Source: Heloderma charlesbogerti (Eukaryota; Chordata; Lepidosauria; Squamata; Helodermatidae). From it: 64,000 nt of DNA. This document shows, piece after piece, positions 1 to 10,503 of this stretch; within the stretch, counting starts at the first letter, position 1; each line of letters begins with the position of its first letter. Where the stretch lies: NCBI GenBank assembly GCA_026122225.1, contig JANEZZ010003056.1, positions 372,001 to 436,000 on the forward strand. The letters run 5' to 3'. Made by a program: the position numbers and the translations under genes. The notes below the pieces were generated by a model. It did not search any database, was not told the DNA's origin, and saw only the letters and a program-made list of their open reading frames with translations.

Positions 1-598
1 TAGCCTTTCAGGCTGAAGATTGCACAAGGAAGCTTGCTGTTTCCCTGTACAGAAAATTTCCTGCACATGCAAAAAAGCATGTCAGAGAAGGGGTTTAACC
101 AACCTAAGCCTCTCGACATCTGAGTTTTATACACACAAGGCATTTTTCCTTTAATATAGGGACCGTTCAAACATATGACCACCACCGCCTTGCCTGGGAT
201 GCACACACCTGTAGTTTGAAATGGTACCGCCCAGCTAAAGCCTTTAGACTCTGCAAACCTAGGACTACTTGGCTGATTGCGCTGGAAACAATCAAAGCAA
301 AAGAGCAAAACTCAGAATAGATTCAGTGATAAGTTTTGCTCCATCAGGAACAGCTGCATACATGCACGCCGTTTGCACCAGCTGGATTCCTGAGCATCCC
401 TCTCCAATTTCTTTTTTGACCTCTTTAAAAATACATTTCTCTAGTTCTCTACAACATTTCTCCATGTGGTTACAGAGAAAATGTTGTAAAAGTTTGAAAA
501 AAGGGCTCTTTGCAGCTCAAGGCTTAACTGACAAAACAGCGAGGGATTCTGTCTCCTTCAGAGCCGAACAGCAGCGTTAGGCCTACACAGAAATTCTC
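1..598. other. No assignable feature
   Basis: I see no repeat family, RNA gene or credible reading frame here. The only frame of any size (about 100 codons from 269) has no recognisable domain and ordinary noncoding composition. Confidence 0.5.
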
Positions 599-768
599 TA
601 CACCAGGGGGCCCCAACCTTTCTGGGATGGTGGGCACATCTGGAATTTTATGGGAGCGTCGTGGGTGCTCTCACAAAATGTCTGCCACGGGGGGTGTGCC
701 TGCCCATTCATAAAATGGCTGCCATGGTGGCATGGCTGGTCAAAAACACTCATTTCAGAGAAGGCACG
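599..768 (+). mobile_element. DNA-transposon end-like fragment
   Basis: The stretch opens with a CCCCAACCTTT motif of the kind often seen at hAT-type termini. It then contains two diverged copies of an AAAATGnCTGCCA motif (near 677 and 713). No opposite terminus or target duplication could be found, so this is a probable truncated copy. Family assignment is inferred from resemblance only. Confidence 0.3.
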
Positions 769-2160
769 TTGGTGAGGCTAGAAGGAAACTAACTTGCCCA
801 AGAACCTACATACAAGGCAGAGGTGGGCGTCTGAGATCCAAAACACAAAACTCTTTTGAGCCCAAATAAAGATGGTGCTGGAGGGCAGCCTATTTCTTTG
901 CAGCACGCTGACCTCCCAGTTAAGAACATAAAAATAAAACATCTTAGGAAATAAGATAACAGCCAGGAGGGAAGGGGCGCCTGGCGGGTGCCAGAGAGGT
1001 GCCCATGAGGACCCACACTGGAGCTCCCAGCTCAATGTTCCTCCTAAAAGGCAACCTGTGTGTTTTGTTGCTATTGCAGACCAGTGCTTCTGTCATCAGG
1101 AGCATCAGAGCCAGCTGGAGGCAGGAATGCCAACTTGGTGCCCTTCCATGCTGGCCAGGAACGATGGGAGTTGTGGTCCAGCACATCTGGTTGGGGAAGG
1201 CTGCCATCGGCGCTCTCCAATATGTGACGACAATGACAGTTCACAAGGCAAGAGTTAACTGGAGTGATAGCTGTGCTGGCAGGGCAGGGCAGGGCAGGGC
1301 ACGGGGTTTTTTGCCAGCGACCAACCAGGCTTTGCAGAAAAACCAGTTTTCCTAGCCATGGAAGGGGAATCTGGCATCTGCACAAAGACATCGCTGTCCT
1401 CTGCAGACGATGCGTCCTGCTACAGAAGGAGCCCTCTTCGGTCAATGTGAAAGTGGGGAATGTGTCTCCTCTGCACCCCCCACCCCATAACCTGTCTCTC
1501 CTTTCTCGAGACCATGCCAGGGTGCTGAATATTCTGTGGTTCACAGCATTGCGCTTGGGCCCGCCACCTCTCCTTTCTCTTTCTTTAAGCTGCTTCCTGG
1601 TGAGGGGGAATTTGTGGTTGCAGTCAGGCCTCCGTGCCAACTGGCGGAGGTTCCCCTGCCTGGCGTCTTGCACTCCTTCCCCCCTGCCGCAGACTGCGAT
1701 GTGAGCACCGTTCTAGTGCTGCCTGCTGGGGGCCCGGAATCTCCTCCTAACCGCGTGGAAACTCCACCGTTGTTTTCCTGGCTCGGTGCAAAGGTCATGA
1801 ATTGTCAAATCTCTGTCATTAAGGCTCCCCTTTTATGCTGGGGGAAACCTTTCAACCTCCCAACCTCCCTTCACTGAGCCAACGTGGGCATCTTCAGGCG
1901 TGCGTGTATTTTACAGCATGTGCTCAGTGACGATCCCAGATATAATTGGAAATTTAATAAAGCTGCTAAAATATTTTGTGGTTTCAGCTTTTCCTCTCCT
2001 GCTGGCAAGGAACGAGGCCTTCCTGGTTTCATGGGCATCTTTCAACAACTTTAATTTCATTTGTAGATTAAGGATGGAAGTAGCATTTCCACTCGGTTGG
2101 CTACTGGGCTAAAGGAAGACAAAAACATTCATTGTTTGCAGCGTTCAGAAATGGTTTGAT
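769..2160. other. Unassigned sequence with a small GGGCA minisatellite
   Basis: A short tandem array of GGGCA units lies near 1278-1301. A MITE half (listed separately) lies near 1118-1204. Overlapping frames on both strands, up to 200 codons on the minus strand, show no family motifs and look like chance frames in moderately GC-rich DNA. Confidence 0.45.
1118..1204 (+). mobile_element. Half of foldback MITE family M3
   Basis: This matches the right arm of the palindromic repeat seen whole near 58.5 kb. It carries the GGGAGTTGTGGTCCA and CATCTGG...TTGGGGAAGGCTG motifs in the same order. The left arm is shortened to a short TTGGTGCCCTTCCA remnant. The family is non-coding. Confidence 0.5.
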
Positions 2161-2164
2161 GGTT

Positions 2165-2250
2165 TTCTCTTTTCTTCTCTTCTCTTCTCTTCTCTTCTCT
2201 TCTCTTCTCTTCTCTTCTCTTCTCTTCTCTTCTCTTCTCTTCTCTCTCTC
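2165..2250 (+). repeat. (TTCTC)n microsatellite
   Basis: About fifteen uninterrupted TTCTC pentamers form a pyrimidine-only strand and then grade into (TC)n. This is a simple repeat and likely length-polymorphic. Confidence 0.95.
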
Positions 2251-2582
2251 TCTCAGTTGTACTTTCCAAAACCAGACATTAAGCCCTTGGTGGCATTCAT
2301 TATATCTGACGTCGGAGCACTTTTGTCAGGTGTTGAGTTGACAGGATTTACCTCAAGCTCATTTTAGACGCGGGAAGCATTGAGAAGAGAGTTGGGAGGG
2401 GGAATGTTTCTGTCATGGGAGTAGAGAAGTACAAGAATGGCTGAGCAAAACTAGCTGGGTAACTGTTGCCTTCTGCACAGAGTAATGGCAGATATTTAGG
2501 GGGGGGGAATTCATTGCTCTTTCTATGTCCCAGGGACACAGTGGGCAACCAAAAGGGCAGAGGCAATTTTCTTGTGCTTGAT

Positions 2583-3045
2583 TTATTATTTTATTTATTT
2601 ATTTATAATGATTTTTAGGATGCCTTTAGGACAGAACTCTCTCAAGGCACTGTACAGATTAAAACAATACGAAAATATGTAAAAGCAAATAGAAAAGCAA
2701 TAGTATTAAGTAAAATGCCATAAAACACTCTAAATACAGATAGCACCAATAAAACCTGTCAATTATGAAAAAGCCAGCAAAAATAGGTGGGTCTTCAGAA
2801 CCTTCCTGAAGACCTGCAAAGAAGGGGCCTGAAGAACCCCTGATGGAAGCTGATTCCATAAGTGCAGGGCCACCATGGAGAAGACCCTCTCCCTTGTACT
2901 CAGCAGCCTAACTGCCCTTGGAGGTGGGCAAGTGAGAAGAGTCCCTGATGATGACCTCAGAGTGCAGGCAGGCTAGCATGGGAGAAGGTGGTCTGTCAAA
3001 TAACTTCAGCCCAAACCATTTAAGGCATTAAAGGTTAAAATCTGG
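2583..3045 (-). mobile_element. L2-like LINE 3' end, minus strand
   Basis: Read on the minus strand, this holds the end of an L2-like reverse-transcriptase frame followed by an untranslated tail. Features shared with other copies in the window are the TTAATGCCTTAAATGG stretch (from LTFKALNG), a region of conserved AAGACC and CTTCCTGAAG blocks, and a TTTATTTATTTAT terminus at the left. It is 5'-truncated and has no intact frame. Confidence 0.7.
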
Positions 3046-3046
3046 G

Positions 3047-3812
3047 CCCCATCTACATGGTACCGCTTTCACCCGCCCACCCTATCCCAACTGCGCAACA
3101 ATGAGGCTTTGAACCAGCATCCCCGTGATACACTTGCGATTTACTGCGTGCTTCCCTAACAGACTCTCAGTGCCCTCTTTTTTTGCCATTATACTTAAAT
3201 GTGCAGCTGTGCAGTCCCGTGAGCATGGAGGTGCAACACTTCATTGGCTGTTTTGTATTTTAGGGGTTCTGTTGTGTCTTTCCCACCCTCATTAGTTACA
3301 AATTGGTTGTTCTGTGCTCCTTCATTTCCACGCTATCTGTTCGCCAGTTCCCCAGCTCAAGACTCTCACGATGGTTCGCACTCACAAGCACGAGATGGTC
3401 CCCCACAACCCCCCCCTCCAGTCCTTGGGCACTGAGTCCAAAGGCAACTGCTGCGAAGATATGAAGCCGCAGAAATGTGCGAAAGTGTGATTAAATAACT
3501 GAAACTGCCTCTCTGTGCCTCTGTAATTGCGCAGCTGTGAAGGGACGGGGGATAAAGGGGCGTCACAGAGCGACGTAAGCACTATGCATGCCTACAACAC
3601 GCCCATCGCAAAATGCGAAGTAGATTCGGGGAAGGGACAGACGTCCTGCAACTGCGGGGAAACCCAAAAAATCACAGCAAAACGCCACCTCGGAAATCCA
3701 CAGTTTCCGGGAGAAAACCACAGACGGCTGCGAAGTGGTGACTGTGTCATCTATCATGAGGGACCTCGACTTGCAGCCGCCCCAGAGTACAAGGCTCATG
3801 TAAACTGGGCTT
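3047..3812. mobile_element. Possible DNA transposon with imperfect inverted ends
   Basis: The left edge (GGCCCCATCTACATGG) and the right edge (CATGTAAACTGGGC) are roughly inverted relative to one another. The interior is unlike any other repeat here and has no coding capacity. No target duplication is clear, so this is weak. Confidence 0.22.
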
Positions 3813-4794
3813 GCAGCTGGCGCAGTGCTGGTGTCACATGAATAGGCTGCCCACCCTTTTAGGAACTTTCCCATCTTGTTAATCAGAGAGATGTTATTGA
3901 GCAATATTGTTATTGTCAGTAGTGGGCTAAATGAACGGAGAATATTTTGTCTTAAGTTCATTTGCAGTCCAACCAACTAAAAAAAAAAAAAATCATACTG
4001 GGGTACAGTTGCTCCCCCCCCCCCGCCTGCATACACTAAAGACAGGAGCTAAAAGGAAGAAAGGGCCCCATCTCCAGCAGGATTAGTTCCTTTTGTTACA
4101 CCAGCACACTCCCCCGAAATGGCAGGACCTGCAGAGAGAAAGTTCCATCCGGCTGAGATCCCAGCAGGATCTAACTTTAGCATCCTCACTGGAAAACAGA
4201 ATGGAAACAAGGTAGTTCCAACAAAGCACAGGAGGATCTGAACACCCTGGCTCTTCATCCTCTCCAACCCTTGCGTGCCTTCGGATGGATGGACACCAAC
4301 CACAAAACAAAAATGTAAGCGCGAACCATCAAAGTCTTCCCTTACATTTCTCCATGCATGTCTTTTCTTTGGGTCACAGAGATGATCCTGTTTCCATGCA
4401 TCAAATGGTGCTCCAGCATACGCATAAGGCACATGCGTGTACCCAATCCTTCCTCTCAAAAACAGTGGGGAAGATCATATATAGTGGGCCTGTGCATATA
4501 CAGTACAGGAGCACACACAGCCCCTTGTGTTACATGTTAACTTTGAGGAGGTGGGCACACTGTCCCAGGTGGGTACATGAACCAGACCTTTAGCTCTGGT
4601 AGTACCCTTATGGTGTTCCAGTTTAAACAGTAAAGTCCAGCTGGCTTTTACTGGATGTTGGGTTGCACAAAGAAGTCTGTTTCCATGCCTTGACACTGTT
4701 TCATGCATTCAGTCACTAGCATGTTCCATCTCATTTCCACATCACTCTGTAAATTAAAACATTTGAATCTGGAAAGTTTAAAAAATGTATGGAA
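3813..4794. other. No assignable feature
   Basis: Apart from short homopolymers (poly-A near 3980, poly-C near 4013) I recognise no repeat, gene or RNA. Confidence 0.45.
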
Positions 4795-5335
4795 ATATGC
4801 ATTTATCTTCATACACAATTTAGGGCTGGCTGGGACATGCTGGGAGTTCAGGGGAGGCATGATAGAGGTGAACAAAATTATGCATGCTGTGGAGAATGTG
4901 GAGAGGGAGACATTTTTCTCCCTCTCCAAAATACTAGAACCCTGGGTCATCCTATGAAGCTGATTGGTGGGAGATTCAGGACAGATAAAAGGAAGGATGT
5001 CTTCACACAGCGCATAGTTAAACTATGGAATTCACTACCACAGGATGTAGTGATGGCCACCAATTTTGATGGCCTTAAAAGGGGATTGGACAAATTCCTG
5101 GAGGAAAAGGCTATCAATGGCTACTAGCCTTGATGGCTATGTGCTACCTCCAGTACCAGAGGCAATGAGCCTATGTACACCAGATGCTGGGGAATATGGG
5201 TGGGAGGGTGCTATTGCACTCATGCCCTGCTTGTGGGTTCCTGGTCGACAGCTGGTTGGCCACTGTGTGAACAGAATGCTGGACTAGATGGACCCTGGGT
5301 CTGTTCCAGCAGGGCTGTTCTTATGTTCTTATTGA
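4795..5335 (+). mobile_element. CR1-clade LINE 3' end (subfamily B)
   Basis: This is the C-terminal end of a CR1-type ORF2 plus its 3' UTR. The frame 4789-5127 ends with MKLIGGRFRTDKRKD, KLWNSLPQDV and FLEEKAI, the usual CR1 tail-end motifs. The UTR runs through the conserved CTAGATGGACC block to TTCTTATGTTCTTAT, the subfamily-B terminal octamer repeat. The copy is 5'-truncated, as most CR1 insertions are. Subfamily B is distinguished here from subfamily A, which ends in ATTCTATGA repeats. Confidence 0.85.
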
Positions 5336-5768
5336 CTGAACATTCAATATTCGCTCCCTCTCTGTTATCCTTCTGCTGGCAGGCAAAGGCTGCTTTATTC
5401 AAGAAGGTCTTTGGCCAGGACTGGATCTACACTTACTGCCTTTTTTCGCTTCCAATGAGGTTTCACCGCCCGCCTTTCACACTATGCAGTAGCTGTCTCG
5501 AATCGGAACCGGAATTTCCCACTTCCGTGCTCCCGCTTTCAATACCCTAATATCCCGGTATTTCCCCTTAATGTGCTCTGATTTTCCACCTTAGCTACCA
5601 TATCTGGTCGTAGTCCCCTCCCCCACCTGTCTATATGCGGCGGTGTTTGTATTTCCCTCCTGTCCAATCACAGCTCTCAATGGCCCCATGTCTTCTTCCA
5701 GCTACCGATCACATAGCTTCCTCAGCAGCCCCTATTTCCTCAGCAACAAGCAAAGGGTTGGATGTGCA
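5336..5768. other. No assignable feature
   Basis: Pyrimidine-rich unassigned sequence. A CTACACTTACTGCC motif near 5428 may be a degraded transposon end, but nothing pairs with it. Confidence 0.4.
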
Positions 5769-5885
5769 CGTGCTTGTCTGATCTCGGAAGCTAAGCGAGG
5801 TCAGTCCTAGTCAGTGCTTGGATGGGAGACTGCCTGGGAATCAGGCTTCCTGCACTGAGCAGGGGGTCGTTGTATCCCTTCAAAT
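5769..5885 (+). mobile_element. 5S rRNA-derived SINE with CR1-like tail
   Basis: The first 75 bases match the 3' two-thirds of 5S rRNA, including the internal promoter (TCTCGGAAGCTAAGC, then GGATGGGAGACTGCCTGGGAA). The next 40 bases (TCCTGCACTGAGCAGGGGGTCG) match the 3' end of CR1 subfamily A seen at 28.15 and 48.17 kb. The composite implies a SINE3-type element that borrows CR1 machinery. It is not a functional 5S gene because the 5' third is missing and the 3' end is replaced. Confidence 0.75.
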
Positions 5886-6019
5886 GAATTAAGTTTTACC
5901 CCCTCCTATCCCCCTCTCTGTTTGTTTTTTTAATTAAGGCATTATCCTCACAGAATCGGGGCTTCTCCGCGATGTTTGTTTTTCTAATTGAGGCATGATC
6001 TTCGAAGCTTCGAAGTTGT

Positions 6020-6152
6020 GAATTGTTATTGTATTTTAATGTACTGCTTTATTTGCTTTAACCAGTTTTAATTGTCTGTGCTAGCCACCATGAGTACCAG
6101 TTTTTGGTAGAAAGTGGAGTACAAATCAAATCAATCAATCAATCAATCAATC
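6020..6152 (+). mobile_element. LINE 3' tail ending in (AATC)n
   Basis: The T-rich stretch leading into AAAGTGGAGTACAAATCAAATC resembles other L2-like tails in the window, which read GGTGG-TATAAAT then a short tandem repeat. Here the terminal repeat is about seven AATC units. Only the tail remains. Confidence 0.5.
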
Positions 6153-7650
6153 AGGTATTTGCTTACTGCTTTTCAGCTGTAATGATTCTCAGATCAGTTC
6201 TTCACAACAATACAACCAGTTTAATGGCGGGATGATACTGCCCTCAGAGTAACAGATCTGGAAGACCAGGTGCTGCCAATGATACTGCAACATGGTATAG
6301 TGTGACTTCAGTTTCTACTCTGCTGAAAGGCAGTGGTGGCAAAGGGGAGTATTGGGGCAGGGGAGGGGAGGTGTTCATCAGAGTCCTCTCCCCAATCCAG
6401 AGGTTCTTGAAGGTAGAAAGCTTGAAAACACTACAGTGGGGGCAATTCACACCAGATCCCATGCAGGAATAGCATCCCATTTGTTGTTTCCTTATGTCAA
6501 GAACAGAATTAAGACACGCAGAGCTAGCTTTTCTAGTGCCTACCCTGGAGTGTGGAGAGAAGGTTCCTTTCCTGCCTGGGCTAAGCTGATCTTCATCCAT
6601 CACAGCAGATAAGTCATTTTATGCCTAACAGCTTAGCTAACACATCTGCACGAACGAGTTTGGCATGGCTATCTAGTCCTTAAAAAGGCCCGAATTTTAA
6701 TGGAACGATGCGTGGATCAAAGTGTCGTAAAGAGCATCCAAGGACTGCTTAACGATCCTTGAGTGGGGAAATTAGGAGGGATCTTTGGGATTTAGCTCAC
6801 AAAGCCGGTCTGTTTTGACTTCTTGCAGGCTCACGTTAAGTCTGCCTCTGAGTGTGTTTTGTTTGGCTAATGTTCGTGGCTTTCCACGTATGTTGAACCA
6901 ATGGCTGCCGCTAAAGTTTGTGTTTTGTTTCTACGTTAATTGGGTGATAAGACCCTCACTCAAAGACAGGACTGTCGTAACCACACACCACCGTCCTGCT
7001 TTTCCTCCCACCCCCCTCGCTTCTGTGGTGTCCTTCCCTGTTTTGGGCCTCATTTACATCTCAAGCCACATGGGTGCTCCCTATGTGAAGAAAGGCAAGG
7101 GCTAAGAACTGGTTATTGCTTGGAGTTCCCATGATATGCCCTCAATGCTCATCTCTGCCCGCATTTAAGAACCAGGAAAGAAATCTCCACTTGGTACCCG
7201 AGTAAAATGAGAAAAGTCTGCTGGGAGACCTTTTTAAGTCTCTTCATGCCAGAGGTCAGGCTGACATAAAGCAACACATTAGTAAGTACAGATGAAGGCA
7301 AGAAATTATTTGCTTATTTATTTCAAATATTTTTATCCCACTCCTCCACCAAAAAGCCTCCCGGAGCCAAAAAAAGACACAACACATGAGGAAAAAGGAC
7401 TAGGGAGGGAAGAGACGGGGGCGGGGGGAGAGAGAGAAAGAAAAATCAAGTTGTTCAGCAGAGCTGGTGGAATGGCCTTGCTTCCCCCATTCATCTCCCT
7501 CAGTAAGAAATGTGGGACTAAGGATAGCGAAATGGATCTCCACCCACGTAGGGGAGGAGAAATGGGACTCTGTGCATGGCTACTGCACAGGCAGCAACTG
7601 CGGAAAAAGAAGCACCCCCAATTATAACCATGTCAACATGGCCAAAGAGA
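6153..7650. other. Unassigned sequence
   Basis: I see no transposon ends or coding frames with family motifs. The stretch 6620-6960 is repeat-free with mixed composition and could be ordinary unique intergenic DNA. A GA-rich tract lies near 7390-7440. Confidence 0.4.
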
Positions 7651-7984
7651 ATGTTTATGTATGTATGTATGTATGTATGTATGTATGTATGTATTTATTT
7701 TATTTACAACATTTATATACCACTCCACATCGAGACCAGAGCGGTGAACAATAAAAGATGCGAAGATGAGATAAAAGAATAAAACTCCATGTTAAAGTTT
7801 ATTATTTTATTTTTGAAAGAAAACAGAATTCCAAAAAACCCCCCATGGCTGGTCAGTCAAGGAAGGCTTTCTGAAATAAAGAAGTTTTCAGGAGGTGCTA
7901 GAAACAACACAGTGTTGGGGCTTGCCTGACCTTCAGAGGCAGGGAGTTCAAAAGAAAGGGAGCCAACACACTGAAGGCTCTTCT
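7651..7984 (-). mobile_element. L2-like LINE tail, minus strand, with (ATGT)n
   Basis: Read on the minus strand this is the end of an L2-like element: the AGGCAAGCCCCAACACTG region, CCTCCTGAAAA, and the GGTATATAAATG tail. It then runs into about ten ATGT units at 7655-7695, which probably grew from the LINE tail. The upstream end stops exactly where hairpin element copy C starts. Confidence 0.7.
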
Positions 7985-8202
7985 CCAGGTGGCAGGTCAG
8001 AAGACCAGCCGCCGGAGCCGCTGCCAGAGCCGCCGCCAGAGCCGCCGCTGCCCGGAAGGTCCGCCCCAGGTGAGTCTCGTCCTGGGGGGGATCCGCGGGG
8101 GGGGCGGGATGTGGCAGGCCGTTCCGCCATGGAGTTTGGGGAGCCGAATGCACTGGCATTCGGCCTCACCGAGATCCGTGGCGGAATTCTCTGACATCCC
8201 TA
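7985..8202 (+). mobile_element. Hairpin transposon copy C (right-end module T1 only)
   Basis: This stretch matches the right 200 bases of copies A, B and H: a CpG-rich GCCGCCGCC block, a splice-donor-like CAG|GTGAGT at 8070-8075, a hairpin around GCCGAATGCA/TGGCATTCGGC, and the GAATTCTCTGACATCCCTA terminus. The palindromic core and left end are absent. To the right lies LTR sequence also seen at 57.4 kb, so the copy was once inserted in that LTR. Confidence 0.8.
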
Positions 8203-8236
8203 TCTGTGGGAGAGGAGCCAGCTAATCCCTCACAGG
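8203..8236 (+). mobile_element. LTR fragment, upstream of copy A
   Basis: This 34-base piece (GAGAGGAGCCAGCT then CCCTCACAGG) matches the minus strand of the solo LTR near 57.37 kb. Its continuation resumes at 10059 on the other side of hairpin copy A, showing that copy A split the LTR. The first part of the LTR is missing, replaced by copy C. Confidence 0.8.
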
Positions 8237-8812
8237 TAGGGATGGACGAAAGTCACTTACCTGATCCCAAAGCTTGCTTCGCGGTGGGGGGGAGGTGCTC
8301 CGTCCCTCTCCCTGAAATTCTGGGCGGAGGGGGAGGCGCCCTGTCCCTCCCCACCAAAATTCTGGCCGGGGGCGAGCGCCCCATCTCTCCGGCCGCGAAA
8401 CCTCTTCTCCTGTCCCTGGCCTGCAGTCAGCCATGATAGGCTACATAAATGTTTACGTAGCCTATCACGGCTGACTTTGGGAAAAAAAAAAGCACGTACG
8501 CAAATGGCGGCGCCGATGGGCGCTGCCATTTGTGTTCCTTATTTTGGCAGGGGTAGTCTATGTAAATATTTACGTAGACAGTAGACTACGGCGAAAATAA
8601 GGGCAACGCAAATAGCGTTGCCCTTATTTTCACTGTAGTCTACGTAAATATTTACCTAGACTACCCGTGCCAAAATAAGAAATGCAAATGGCGGCGCGCG
8701 TATGCGCTTCCCCCCCCCCCAAAGTCAGCCGTGATAGGCTACGTAAACATTTACATAGCCTATCATGGTGTTTTTTGAAAATCTAGCCATGATAGGCTAT
8801 GTAAGTCTTTAC

Positions 8813-9033
8813 TAGGGATGGGCGAAAGTCCGTTACCTGTTCTCGAAGCTTGCTTCGCGGTGGGGGGGAGGCGCTTCGGTTCTCCCCCCGAAGTTCAGGC
8901 GAGGGGGGGAGGTGCCCCGCCTCGCCCGGCCGAAATTCAGGCCAGTGGGGAGGTGCCCCATCCCTCGCCGGCGAAATTCAAGCTGGGTAGAAGCGCCCCG
9001 TCTACCCGGCCGCGAAAAAAAGAGTAAAACACA

Positions 9034-9067
<34 letters not shown>

Positions 9068-9798
9068 ATAGGCTACGTAACAATTTACGTAGCCTATCAC
9101 GGCTAGATTTCCAAAGTCAGCCGTGATAGGCTACGTAAATCGTCACGTAGCCTATCACGGGTGACTTTGAAAAAAAAAAGCACGTACGCAAATGGTGGCT
9201 CCCATGGGGACCGCCATTTGCGTTTCTTATTTTGGCACGTCTAGTCTACGTAAAGATTTATGTAGACTACGGCGAAAATAAGGGCAACGCAAATAGTGTT
9301 CCCTTATTTTCTCCATAGTCTACGTAAATGTTTACGTAGACTAGACGTGCCAAAATAAGGAACGCAAATGGCGGCGCCCATGGGCCACTGCCATTTGCGT
9401 ACGTGCTTTTTTTTTTTTCCCCCAAAGTCAGCCGTGATAGGCTACGTGACGATTTATGTAGCCTATCACGGCTGACTTTGGAAATCTAGCCGTGATAGGC
9501 TACGTAAATCGTTACGTAGCCTATCACTGGTGTGTGTTTCTTTTTTTTACCGCACTGTTTTTTTTGCAATGGTGGCGGCGGCAGCCGGTCGGGAGACCGG
9601 CCGCCGCCCCTGCCCCTGACGAACCGCTGCCGAACCGCCGCCAGGACCCGCCGCCGAGAGGGACATTCGGCCACGGTAAGTCCCATCCTGAGGGGGGGGT
9701 GGGGGGCCGGCAGAGAATTTCCGCACCAATTTCGGGGGGCCGAATGCGTTGGCATTCGGCGTCCCGAAGATTCGGGGAGAAATTCTCCACCATCCCTA
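8813..9798 (+). mobile_element. Hairpin transposon copy B, nested inside copy A
   Basis: Complete copy of 986 bases: T2 (8813-9018), a short (CA)n tract, palindromic core (9064-9530) and T1 (9567-9798). It is flanked by GTCTTTAC (8805-8812) and ATCTTTAC (9799-9806), an 8-bp duplication with one difference. The interrupted sequence is the centre of a palindrome in copy A (GATAGGCTATGTAA...TTTACGGAGTCTATC), so the element inserted into a relative at its dyad axis. Donor-like motifs: minus strand GTAACG at 8831-8836 and plus strand GTAAGT at 9676-9681. Confidence 0.9.
9034..9064 (+). repeat. (CA)n inside copy B
   Basis: About fifteen CA units lie between module T2 and the core, where copy D has only an AAAACACAAAAC tract in the equivalent place. 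This is a local expansion after insertion. Confidence 0.9.
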
Positions 9799-10058
9799 AT
9801 CTTTACGGAGTCTATCACGTGTGTTGTTGTTGTTGTTGTTTTACTTGGAAATGGCGGCGGCGGCGGCAGCCAGTTGGAAGACTGGCTGCTGCCGCTGAAC
9901 CGCCGCCGGGAGCCGCTGCCGCCAGGGACATTCGCTCAAGGTAAGTCCCATCCCGGGGGGGGGGCGGTGGCGGACCGTTTCTCCACCAATTTCGGGGGGC
10001 CAAATGAGTTGGCATTCAGCCTCCCGGAGATTCGTGGAGAAATTCTCTGACATCCCTA

Positions 10059-10503
10059 CCACAGGCACAGCAGCTGGCAGATTCATCCTGCCAGCATTCC
10101 TGAGATAGATAGTGACCCAGGCAGTGAGAGAGTGCAGGAGGGGGGCTTGCTAGACACTTGACGCAGATGCAGGGAGCGACGACAGATGGAGGGTGCAGAA
10201 AGGAGCCATAGCACCCGTTTGGCGCGCAAGCAATGGCCGCCTCCCGTGGACCCAAGGGAAAGAGGGAGGATCTCTCCCTAGCCCATAAGTTCAGGATCTT
10301 CAAGTGACTCTCCTTCAAATGGGGATCAACTGCCTACTCGGACCATAGGCTACTCTGCTGTCCCTTGCTTAGTCACTGCTGATTAGCATCTGAAAGAGTC
10401 ATTAAGTTGTAAAAGGATTAAAGCCTTGAAAAGAAACCTTTCATCTATATCTTGAGTTGGCTATTGGAGTCTACTGATAGAGGCCGCTAGGGTCCTCCTG
10501 ACA
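10059..10503 (+). mobile_element. LTR, 3' portion
   Basis: Continuation of the LTR split by copy A. It aligns along its length with the minus strand of the solo LTR at 56895-57449 and ends in TCCTGACA, the expected ...CA terminus. An ATTAAAGCC motif near 10419 is the likely diverged poly-A signal (AATAAA in the other copy). No internal retroelement genes flank it. The copy is orientated forward and has lost its first part. Confidence 0.75.

Larger units (their letters stand above)
8237..10058 (+). mobile_element. Hairpin transposon copy A, interrupted by copy B
   Basis: It starts TAGGGATG and ends CATCCCTA. Order: left module T2 (8237-8435, with three G/C hairpin units), palindromic core (8438-8800), then, beyond copy B, the last arm of the core and right module T1 (9807-10058). 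Removing copy B and one target copy leaves about 830 bases. The flank duplication is imperfect: CTCACAGG on the left, ACCACAGG on the right. Outward donor-like motifs lie at 8255-8260 (minus strand, GTAAGT) and 9941-9946 (plus strand, GTAAGT). There is no transposase, so it is non-autonomous. The hAT superfamily is inferred from the 8-bp duplications in the family. Confidence 0.85.

Noticed and set aside
1071..1673. 200-codon minus-strand reading frame
   Set aside because: No domain, no splice context, and it overlaps a MITE arm and a minisatellite. Plausible by chance in GC-rich DNA.
3047..3812. A confident DNA transposon
   Set aside because: The inverted ends are weak and no duplication was found, so it is listed only with low confidence.
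5769..5885. 5S rRNA gene
   Set aside because: The 5' third is missing and the 3' end is CR1-like, so it is a SINE rather than a functional gene. The same holds at 37.44 and 38.95 kb.
9492..9944. A cellular CpG-island gene spanning copies A and B
   Set aside because: The segment is two nested transposon copies with target duplications. The ATG-to-donor layout belongs to the elements.
7985..10050. Several Arg/Pro/Ala-rich frames of 70-170 codons
   Set aside because: They run through hairpin modules in all frames, differ between copies, and break at different points. No evidence of coding selection.
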